Positions 48,301-60,300 of a DNA stretch of 64,000 nt are shown piece after piece. Each line of letters starts with the position of its first letter. Position 1 is the stretch's first letter. The position numbers and the translations under genes are program-made. Origin of the DNA: Macrostomum hystrix (taxonomy: Eukaryota > Platyhelminthes > Macrostomidae). The notes beneath the pieces are model-generated. The model saw only the letters and a list, made by a program, of their open reading frames with translations. It made no database searches and was not told the DNA's origin. The DNA lies in the NCBI GenBank assembly GCA_950097015.1, contig CATNEN010000007.1:4826001-4890000 (forward strand). The letters run 5' to 3'.

Positions 48301-51300
48301 ACATTAAATGAAACCACGTTACAGTTAAAATCTGCACAATTTTTGTATATAATTTTCGTGTGCAAAAAACTATTTCAAAGTGGTTCAAGCGTTTCCGACA
48401 CTCACTGCAATTCTTCTCATCGTCACCGTAGAGGCAGTCCGCTGTGCCGTCGCAGAACTGGCTGTAGCTGACACACATGCCGGTGCCATTGCAGGCGTAC
48501 TGGTTCTCTGTGCAGGTGGGCCTGGTGGGGCGGCAGACGGAGCTGTCGCTTGTGCAGTTCATCACTCCGCCCTTGTTGCAGCTGCAGGTTGAGCAGCTTG
48601 TCGTGTTGTGAATGACGGAGCCCTTGGGGTACTGCTTGCCCTGGTAAAAGCAGGGGCAGTTGTCGCTGGGAATGCACTCGTTGTCATGCTCAACATAGCC
48701 ATTGGGACAGGCGCAGCCTTCAATGCACTGGCTATTGACGCAGTGCGGCTCCGGCTCCAGGCCGACATTGTGGCAGGTCTTGGCGCAGGGCGGCATGCAC
48801 GGCTGATAAACTCGGCCTCCCGTGCACATGATGGCTGGCGTAATGCAGTAATGGAATTACTATTAGTATTTTTTTGCCGTAGAAGTATAGCAGTATTAGT
48901 ATAGCAGTATTAGTATAGTAGTAGTATAGCAGTAGTAGTATAGCAGATGTATGAAAACGGGTGAGTGCCAGCTCTCGCACCAAGGTCCTCGAGCCTGAAT
49001 CCTCGGTGGAGGCCACATTTAATTGGAGTGAATCTGTGTTGAGAAAGCTTATGCCGAGTTATGTCGCTCCTAAGGGCTAACCCCAATGGTACGGTGAGAG
49101 TGACACTGCCTGTGTGCATATATGCGTGTTCATTCTCAGGGTTAGTAGCGGCCTCCCCAGTCCACAGACTTGGCAGCTGTACACAGCCGTTAGAAGCACC
49201 GCGCCACACTGCCGGTTGTGCCACTGGCTTTACATGTGGCTGTACGGGACAGCACGGGGGCAACTCATTGCAGCCACTCGGGGCCGCGCACTCACGGCAC
49301 TGGTCCTGGAAGCGCCACTGCACGGAGACGCCGCTCTCGGCGCAGGTGGTGGCGAAGGCGGCCAGCACGGTGCAGACGCACTCGCAGTCGCCGCCGGTAT
49401 CGCAGCCGCATGCGTCGTACATGCAGTTCTCGTAGAAGTTCTCGATGACATCCTGCTCCAGCACCTGCTGGCAGGCGCTGAAGACGCTGGTCTTGCTCTT
49501 GATGGCGCCGCAGACTGACTCAGCGTAGTCGCGCCTGCGGCTGTTGGCGGTGCACATCTCGATCCAGCTCTGCGGCGTCTTGGCTGCCGCGGTCTCCTCC
49601 GAAGCGCAGGAGTCCCCGCCGGTGCGGAAGTTGGACGCAAACTCGATGGGGTTGTTGATGGGCAGGTTCTGGATGGTGAAGTCGTTGTCGGCATTTCCGT
49701 CATAGTTGCCGCAGAGGCCGCTGACTTTGCCGTTGAAGTGCGGCTTGACGAATACGTAGACCCTGGTGGAGCGGTCCCACAGGATGCGCAGACCGATTTG
49801 GTCCGACACGAGCTGCGTGAACAGCGTGAACTTCTCCCTGCGGGCGGGGGTCATACAAGGTCACAACCTCTTAGATACTGGGTCGCAACCTGTTACATAC
49901 TGGGTCGCAATCTGTTAGATACAGGTTCTAACCTGTTAATAATAATAATAATAATTGCAGGAGGGCTGCGGGCAATTGCACATCATTTAGTGACGCTAGA
50001 CCCGCAGCCAGTGAGGAGGCAATTTTGCCCGTTTCGCTGACTCCTGAGCACACACGCACACAGATACTGTACCCAGGCACACGCTCACACAAGTGTGTAC
50101 ATCTGTCCTGACTTTCTCATCGTCAGGCAGTGTACATTGTCACAGTGCCTTGGAGGTTGGCCCTCAAGGGCGTAAATTTCATGACAAGCCCCCAAGCCTT
50201 CTCTCTGCGGCTGCGCCCCAAATGAATATGGCCTCGCCGTGGAATCGAACTTAGGGACCTTGGTGCGAGAGGCAAACACGTTAACCGCTCTGCCACAGAT
50301 CCCCGTCGCAACTTGTTAGATAGAGGGTCGCAACCTGTTAGATACAGGGTCGCAACCTGTTAGATGAGGGTCGCAACCTGTTAGATAGAGGGTCACAACC
50401 TGTTAGATGAGGGTCGCAACCTGTTAGACAGAGGGTCGCCTGTTAGACTCAGGACGGGTCTCACCTTTTCATGCCGTAGTTCATAGCCAGCGGCATCTGG
50501 TCGGGCTCTCGACCCCTGACCAGCACATAGACATCGGAGCCAACCTTGACCCGGACAAACTTGGTGCACGTGACCTGCTGGGAGCCGCAGGGAATGTTCT
50601 GAGCCGAAATCTCCACAGCCGGAAGGCCGAGGGCGGCGTTGGCGTCCGACTTCATGAGGATGTACTGGCAGCTGCCCTGGAAGGAGTAGGCTTTCCTGTC
50701 GAAGGTGCTGTAGTGAGGATCGCCGTAGGCCACGCAGACGGCTGCAAGTGATACAAAAATTGTGCGCAAATTGGAAAATAGGCAAATTTTCCGTACAATG
50801 GCCCTCAATATGAATTTTGTTAATTTGCGATTCAATACGGCACAAAATTTTTGCATCACCCACCCTCGCACTTGGTGACGTCCTCGGCTATTTTTGTCCA
50901 AGTGCGCGACACGCACTTGTAGGTCTTGCAGCCAATCTTCAGAATGTGACCGGGCAGGTACTCGGTGCCCAGGTAGGTGCACGGACAGTGTGGCTTCTCA
51001 ACGCATGAGCCCTGAAATATTTGATTAGTGCGAGAACAGATTGGTGAGACTGGTTCCGCTTACACCTGTTAGACTAGTTCAGCCTAACACCTGTTAGACT
51101 AGTTCAGCCTTACACCTGTTAGACTGGTTCAGCCTTACACCTGTTAGACTAGTTCAGCCTAACACCTGTTAGACTGGTTCAGCCTTACACCTGTTAGACT
51201 GGTTCAGACTAACACCTGTTAGACTGGTTCAGCCTAACACCTGTTAGACTGGTTCAGCCTTACACCTGTTAGACTGGTTCAGCCTTACACCTGTTAGACT

Positions 51301-54300
51301 GGTTCAGCCTTACACCTGTTAGACTGGTTCAGCCTAACACCTGTTAGACTAGTTCAGCCTTACACCTGTTAGACTGGTTCAGCCTTACACCTGTTAGACT
51401 AGTTCAGCCTACGCCTGTTCAATCAGCACAGCAAAGGAGTTCTCACGTCAGACTTCTTGACAAGGTCTCCGGGACAGCCACATCTTCCAGCTTCCGTGAG
51501 GTTGCTGCTGCACTTGTCATAATTGATGCACTTCTGACAGGCTGGCAGGGTTTCCAGGTACACCTGGTCCTTAGGGCAGACAACCTTGTCGGCGCAGGAG
51601 CTGTTGTCGCAGGCGAAGTCGCCATTGGCGCAGGTGCAGTTGGTGCACTGCCGGGTGATGACTGCGCCAGCGCGGTAGACCTTTCCGTCTCGGTTGTACC
51701 TGTCCTGGCAGGTGCACTCTGATTGGCGCACACAGGTGCCGTAGGCGTCGCGGTATTGGTTGTCGTACTGGCAGTCGCAGCCGGGGAAGCAGCCGAGCTC
51801 GCAGATGCTGGTGCTGCCCAGGTCGCTGCACGACGAGCGGCAGGTGCGGGCGCAAATAGTAAACGACCCGCCGCCGCTCATGCAGGACGGAGCTGAAGAG
51901 AAAACGAAACGATTTTGCACCTCCTGGACGTTTGTGGGTCATGAAACACTCACTGTTCCTGGGTCATGAAACACCCCTGTTCCTGGGTCATGAAACACCC
52001 CTGTTCCTGGGTCATGAGACACTCACTGTTCCTGGGTCATGAAATACCCCTGTTCCTGGATCATGAAACACTCACTGTCCCTGGGTCATGAAACACCCAC
52101 TGTTCCTGGGTCATGAAACACCCCTGTTCCTGGGTCATGAGACACTCACTGTTCCTGGGTCATGAAATACCCCTGTTCCTGGATCATGAAACACTCACTG
52201 TTCCTGGGTCTTGAAACACCCCTGTTCCTGGGTCATGTAACACTCACTGTTCCTGGGTCATGAGACACTCACTGTTCCTGGGTCATGAGACACTCACTGT
52301 TCCTGGGTCATGAGACACTCACTGTTCCTGGGTCATGACACACTCACTGTTCCTGGGTCATGAGACACTCACTGTTCCTGGGTCATAAAACACTCACTGT
52401 TCCTGGGTCATGACACACTCACTGTTCCTGGGTCATAAAACACTCACTGTTCCTGGGTCATGACACACTCACTGTTCCTGGGTCATGAAACACTCACTGT
52501 TCCTGGGTCATGAAACACTCACTGTTCCTGGGTCATGACACACTCACTGTTCCTGGGTCATGAGACACTCACTGTTCCTGGGTCATGAGACACTCACTGT
52601 TCCTGGGTCATGAGACACTCACTGTTCCTGGGTCATGAGACACTCACTGTTCCTGGGTCATGAGACACTCACTGTTCCTGTGTCATGAGACACTCACTGT
52701 TCCTGGGTCATGAGACACTCACTGTTCCTGGGTCATGAGACACTCACTGTTCCTGGGTCATGAGACACTCACTGTTCCTGGGTCATGAGACACTCACTGT
52801 TCCTGGGTCATGAGACACTCACTGTTCCTGGGTCATGAGACACTCACTGTTCCTGGGTCATGAGACACTCACTGTTCCTGGGTCATGAAACACTCACTGT
52901 CCCTGGGTCATGAAACACCCACTGTTCCTGGGTCATGAAACACCCCTGTTCCTGGGTCATGAGACACTCACTGTTCCTGGGTCATGAAATACCCCTGTTC
53001 CTGGATCATGAAACACTCACTGTTCCTGGGTCTTGAAACACCCCTGTTCCTGGGTCATGTAACACTCACTGTTCCTGGGTCATGAGACACTCACTGTTCC
53101 TGGGTCATGAGACACTCACTGTTCCTGGGTCATGAGACACTCACTGTTCCTGGGTCATGACACACTCACTGTTCCTGGGTCATGAGACACTCACTGTTCC
53201 TGGGTCATAAAACACTCACTGTTCCTGGGTCATGACACACTCACTGTTCCTGGGTCATAAAACACTCACTGTTCCTGGGTCATGACACACTCACTGTTCC
53301 TGGGTCATGAAACACTCACTGTTCCTGGGTCATGAAACACTCACTGTTCCTGGGTCATGACACACTCACTGTTCCTGGGTCATGAGACACTCACTGTTCC
53401 TGGGTCATGAGACACTCACTGTTCCTGGGTCATGAGACACTCACTGTTCCTGGGTCATGAGACACTCACTGTTCCTGTGTCATGAGACACTCACTGTTCC
53501 TGTGTCATGAGACACTCACTGTTCCTGGGTCATGAGACACTCACTGTTCCTGGGTCATGAGACACTCACTGTTCCTGGGTCATGAAACACCCACTGTTCC
53601 TGGGTCATGAGACACTCACTGTTCCTGGGTCATGAAACACCCACTGTTCCTGGGTCATGAAACACCCCTGTTCCTGGGTCATGAGACACTCACTGTTCCT
53701 GGGTCATGAAATACCCCTGTTCCTGGATCATGAAACACTCACTGTTCCTGGGTCATGAGACACTCACTGTTCCTGGGTCATGAAACACTCACTGTTCCTG
53801 GGTCATGAGACACTCACTGTTCCTGGGTCATGACACACTCACTATTTCTGGGTCATGAAACACTCACTGTTCCTGGGTCATGAAACACTCACTGTTCCTG
53901 GGTCATGAGACACTCACTGTTCCTGGGTCATGACACACTCACTATTTCTGGGTCATGAAACACTCACTGTTCCTGGGTCATGAAACACTCACTGTTCCTG
54001 GGTCATGAGACACTCACTGTTCCTGGGTCATGAAACACTCACTGTTCCTGGGTCATGAAACACTCACTGTTCCTGGGTCATGAAACACCCACTGTTCCTG
54101 GGTCATGAAACACCCCTGTTCCTGGGTCATGAGACACTCACTGTTCCTGGGTCATGAAACACTCACTGTCCCTGGGTCATGAAACACCCACTGTTCCTGG
54201 GTCATGAAACACCCCTGTTCCTGGGTCATGAGACACTCACTGTTCCTGGGTCATGAAACACTCACTGTTCCTGGGTCATGAAACACTCACTGTTCCTGGG

Positions 54301-57300
54301 TCATGAAACACTCACTGTTCCTGGGTCATGAGACACTCACTGTTCCTGGGTCATGAAACACTCACTGTTCCTGGGTCATGAAACACTCACTGTTCCTGGG
54401 TCATGAAACACTCACTGTCCCTGGGTCATGAAATACCCCTGTTCCTGGGTCATGAAACACTCACTGTTCCTGGGTCATGAAACACTCACTGTTCCTGGGT
54501 CATGAAACACTCACTGTTCCTGGGTCATGAAACACTCACTGTTCCTGGGTCATGAAACACTCACTGTCCCTGGGTCATGAAATACCCCTGTTCCTGGGTC
54601 ATGAAACACTCACTGTTCCTGGGTCATGAAACACTCACTGTTCCTGGGTCATGAAACACTCACTGTTCCTGGGTCATGAAACACTCACTGTTCCTGGGTC
54701 ATGAAACACTCACTGTTCCTGGGTCATGAAACACTCACTGTTCCTGGGTCATGACACACTCACTGTTCCTGGGTCATGAAACACTCACTGTTCCTGGGTC
54801 ATGAAACACTCACTGTTCCTGGGTCATGACACACTCACTGTTCCTGGGTCATGAGACACTCACTGTTCCTGGGTCATGAGACACTCACTGTTTCTGGGTC
54901 ATGACACACTCACTGTTCCTGGGTCATGAAACACTCACTGTTCCTGGGTCATGAAACACTCACTGTTCCTGGGTCATGAGACACTCACTGTTCCTGGGTC
55001 ATGAGACACTCACTGTTCCTGGGTCATGAGACACTCACTGTTCCTGGGTCATGAAACACTCACTGTTCCTGGGTCATGAAACACTCACTGTTCCTGGGTC
55101 ATGAAACACTCACTGTTCCTGGGTCATGAAACACTCACTGTTCCTGGGTCATGTAAGACCAGGGTGTTAAGACCTGAGCACTCACCGCACTTGGACAGTT
55201 TGCTGTCGGTGGAAAAGTCGATCTGGAAGCCGGCGGTCTTGCAGGCCCTGGCGGCGCTCATGGCAGCCGTGCAGTACAGCTCGCCGATGTTGGGAATGCC
55301 GCCGCTTGCTTTCTCCTTCTGGCAGAATCGGTAATAATAGCCCAGGATGTCGACCTTCTTGGAGTCGCGACAGGCCTTGAACGAGTCGCTGTTGAGCAGC
55401 ACCTGAGTACAATCGTCCACTCCGCTGAGCTGCAATAGGAAATAGGTGACGCCAGGGTTTGATTGCTGATTTCTGGGATTTTCTCAGCGAGTTGGGCCGC
55501 ATAAATGTGTGGCAAAGTGTGTGCTCGGGTGTCGCTCTATCCATCATCGATTTGTTTAACAGCAGAAACAAACACCCACTGCCTTCACGATAGCTCCCAA
55601 ACCAAATGACCGATTCTCGTGAAAGTCCACCATACAGATGACAATTTTCCGCCCTTTGCGATGAACCAACTTTCAAATCCGTCCCGGGCCAGCATCGTCG
55701 AGATAATCAGCGATTCTTGTCGAAGACTCCGATGACAAGGACAAGCAAAAATGTTGCTCCTATTGGTGGTTTTTGCCACCAGACACCCGACGTGAATCGT
55801 TGAATATCTCGACGATGCCGATGTTTTGTGATTCTGGACGTTGTTTCAGGTGGTGCTGTGTCAACATTGCCAGTCTGCGCTTTGGTGCTCAAATTGAATT
55901 TACCGGCGATTGTGACACACTTGACTCAATTAACTAGCGATCAACTCAAATGGCTGACTCAACATTTCTTGGAGAACAGTCTTGATGAGTCAGTTTCTAA
56001 ACAAACATGCGATGTCAGAAACAGAACAGAACTACACGTGACTGCTAAGCTAAAAGTGCATTTCGGTGCTTTAAGAAACTCTAAGTGTTTGCGTGCAAAT
56101 CGGAGAGTTTGAGTACGTGCTCATTGTTACGGGTACTGGATTTGAGCAGATCCCTAAAACAATTCTCCCAAAAGTCTAGCACGATTTACAATGATCGGAT
56201 TCTGCGTTGAATGGCGGAGGCGGAGGGATGGGGGGTGTCGGTGACTTTTTTGCACTTTATTTTAGTCGGCAACATTGGCAATCAAGCTCTCTAATAAATA
56301 AAAAAGCACCATTGATTAGAGCATTGGATAAAGCTTTGACTGTCGATGCGTGAATGAGTTGCCCGGAAGCTCACCTGAGACTGCAAGGCAAAGCAGAAAG
56401 ACGGCACAGTTCGCGTTAGCATAGTCTATTTCAGTACAGGAAATTCAGTGCGATTGAACCTTGGCTCCAATTGGGATTGGAACTGGGATTGGAACTGGGA
56501 TTGGAACTGGGATTGGAACTGGGATTGGAACTGGGATTGGAACTGGGATTGGAACTGGGATTGGAACTGGGATTGGAACTGGGATTTAACGAGGATTGGA
56601 ACTGGGACTTAACAAGGATTTAATTGATATGAAAAATGTATTCTAAACTCGGTTTTAACTGCGATGATAGAATCTGATTCTAACTGGGATTTTAGGTGGG
56701 ATTCTTATTGGGGATTTTAGGATTGAAATGGTATCTGGATTGAGTAAAAACACATTCTATTGTACTAATTTATAAAAGCAGAGAAACTTCAGAATTTCAG
56801 CCTCAGAGAAAAACTGAAAATCTCGACTTCAGAATTCCAAAAGCGCTTTCCCGAACCCTCAGACCGCAACTCACCGACTCGGTGGACGATCCCGGACTTG
56901 GCAGCTCGGCCGCAGTCTTGCTGCAGGAACCCGAGACAAAGGACTGCGCCACCTGCACGGGCGGGGCGATCATGTCCGAGCCCTTTGTGTGCAAGTCGTT
57001 CTCCGTTTTGCCGTCGAAGTTGCCGCACAGGCCTTGGATCTGCGGTCAGTGGGTGGGCGGGTCTTTTCACTCTTTCGATTCCGCTGTCTCCTCAGCCACC
57101 CCAGGTAATCCTTCAGTAGGCTACCGCTGTCTCCTCAGCCTCCCCTGATCCTTCAGTAGGCTACCGCTGTCTCCTCAGCCTCCCCTGATCCTTCAGTAGG
57201 CTTCCGCTGTCTCCTCAGCCTCCCCTGATCCTTCAGTAGGCTTCCGCTGTCTCCTCAGCCTCCCCTGATCCTTCAGTAGGCTTCCGCTGTCTCCTCAGCC

Positions 57301-60300
57301 TCCCCTGATCCTTCAGTAGGCTTCCGCTGTCTCCTCAGCCTCCCCTGATCCTTCAGGTCACTTTCGCTGTGTTTTCAGCCTCGCCAGCTAATCCTTCAGG
57401 TGGCTGGCCTTACCTGCTGGCTGAGCAGCTTGGAGCCCTTCAGCTCTACCGTCCGGAAGCCGTCGAAGTACACGGTGAGGTGGTTGCCGATCTGCACCAT
57501 GGCATAGAATGACGTCAGCTGTCGCACCAGAATCTGGTTGCGCACGTTCTCATAGGGCAGCGAGTTTGTGACGTCGATCCCGTCGACAATCACCGACGGT
57601 CGGGTGCCGGCCGCCAGTGTCACCGATTTCAGCTGGACTGTGACGCCGCGGTACTTGACAGTGATCATCTTCGGCAGGTTGACGAACTGCGCATTGGCTG
57701 TGACGGCCAGGAGGTACTCCGGACTGGGCTCCATGGTTACCTGAGAGAGAGTGGAAGGTGAGGCGTCTGGCTTGCCTGATTCCCCTGTTTGTCTCCGGAA
57801 TTGGATTCGAAAAAGGATTTGGGATGTGATTCGGAATGGGATTTGGAATGTGATTCGGAATGTGATTCGGAATAGAATTCTGAATGTGATTCGGAATGTG
57901 ATTCGGAATTTGATTCTAAATGTGATTCGAAATGGGATTCGGAATGTGATTCGGGATGTGATTCTGAATGTGATTCGGAATGGGATTCGGAATGGGATTC
58001 GGAATGTGATTCTGAATGTGATTCGGAATGGGATTCAGAATGTGATTCGGGATGCGATTCGGAATGGGATTTGGAATGTGATTCGGAATGTGATTCGGAA
58101 TGTGATTCGGAATAGGATTCGGGATGTGATTCGGAATAGGATTCAGAATGGGATTCAGAATGGGATTCGGAATGGGATTCGGAATGTGATTCGGAATGGG
58201 ATTCGGAATTCGAAATGAGAATTCGGACCAGGATTCTTGGAATCTGCGGAACTAACTTGAACTTGCAGGCGTGAGTCGTTGGCGGAAGCCACGGGCTGCA
58301 GCAGGGTGTAAGCGCAGCCCATCGGGTTGAAGTCCATGCGAGCTCCGTCGAAGGTGGCGATGTGGCTGCCGGTGATGGAGCACATCTTGGGGCAGTTGGG
58401 GTTGTAGGTGCACTGCCAGCGGCCGTTGGCGCAGTTGCTGCGGGGCGGCAACGAGGAGGGCTTCGGTGAGCGGCCAAAACTAACTCGAACCTCATCTAAA
58501 CAAAATCACAAAAGTTACCAGGTGCTGCAGTCCACCACCAGGTTACTGCCGGGCATGTACTCCACCGAGTTGTAGGTGCACGGGCACTCGTTAGGCCGGA
58601 TGCAGGTGGTCTTGTAGTGCACGTAGCCTGAGCCGCACTTGCACCTGGGGACCATGCTGCTCTCGCAGGAGGCCGACTTCAACTGGTCGTAGTTGGCGCA
58701 GGTTGTGGGACAGGCGCTGGCGCACTCGCTCCAGGTCATCAGTGCCGGGCAGCTCTGGGCTGCACGAGATTTGGAAGGCTTCGCATTGAATAACTTCATT
58801 GCTTCATTGAAGCAATTGAAGCATTGGAGGGATATTCATAACTTCATTGCACCTATGAGCTAGTTCATTAATACCAGTGAGCTTGGTCATGAACACAAAT
58901 AAGCTTGGTTATGAGCTATGAGCCTGGTCATGAACAACCATGATACTGGTCATGAGAAACTATGAGACTGGTTATGAGAAACTATGAGACTGGTTATGAG
59001 AAACTATGAGACTGGTTATGAGAAACTATGAGACTGGTCATGAGAAACTATGAGACTGGTCATGAGAAACTATGAGACTGGTCATGAGAAACTATGAGAC
59101 TGGTCATGAGCAGTTTTTGTCAGGAAGCCGAATCAATGAGCCAATTCCTCTAATTTTCCCACGATGCCCAAACCCTTATGAGCATTGTCATGAATTTCAT
59201 GAGCCAGGTCACTCACGGCACAAGGCGGTGCCGCGCCAGTCAATGCAGATGCCCTCCAGCGAGCACTGGTATGAGTAGGCGCTCAAGTGTGAGCACAGCA
59301 CCGAGGACTTGGCAGCTTCGCTACTCTCTCCTTTCTTGCGCAGGATGCACATGTCCTGGACGCAGCGCTTCACCACCTCGGTGGGGCTGAGCTTGCTGTG
59401 GCACTGGAAGAACACGTTGTTGATCGGGCGGCAGTCGCTCTCGGCGGCCGCCTGGTCGTCAGGGGTCTCGCAGTGGATGGGCACGTTGGCGATGTCTTGG
59501 CACTGCAATCGGGAGGGGTGGAATGTGAAGAGCTGAGCAATCTGTCACGCGGGCTTGGAAACCAAAGAGCAGGTTGAAGGACCTACCGAATCTGATTTCC
59601 ACTGGTTGCCAAACGCCGCAGGATTTGGCGCGGTGCCGAAATCGTTGCTTGAATCGCCGTCATAGTCGCCGCATAGGCCCTTGAGGCCCTGGTTCTTGTG
59701 CTGCGACCGGTCCACCGTCACGAACACGGAGTTGTCGTTGTCCCACTTCAGCCTGACGCCAATGCTGCGCACGGACAGGTAGACATTAACGCCCTTGCGC
59801 TCGACCTTGACGCCGTTCCATTCGTTGGGTTCCGTGTTCTCCTCCAAGGTCACGTTATAGGCCAGGGTGGTTGCGCCGGTGGTGCCAGACAGCCTCAGCA
59901 CTTGCACATTGTACCCAAGAGCCACGTACTGATTGATGTCATCGAAGCGCATTGTGATTTGCTGCAAAGTGTAGGGCGCGACGGTTTCCACTCAGTGTGA
60001 GTATGGAAAGCACAGGTAGATAACCTCAAAACTTAATTGAAAGATTCTGAGGCTGCAACTGAATAACTAAACAAGATTGAATCCTGCTTCGATACTATCT
60101 TCGGTTAATTCAATACTAGCTACGCTTGCTTCGATACTAGCTACGCTTCTTTCGATACTAGCTACGCTTCTTTCGATACTAGCTACGCTTTCTTCGATAC
60201 TAGCTACGCTTCCTTCGGTTCTAGCAATATATGTGATCCCAACCTTCTTGCAGGTCTCGAACTTGTCGCAGTTGAGCAATGTGATGGTGCTCCACCACTT

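Noticed and set aside
57737-58495. 252-aa minus frame with SESHSESH repeats
   Set aside because: Joins exon 9 in the wrong frame to the 12-bp intronic array. The true exon 9 frame contains the VWD start.
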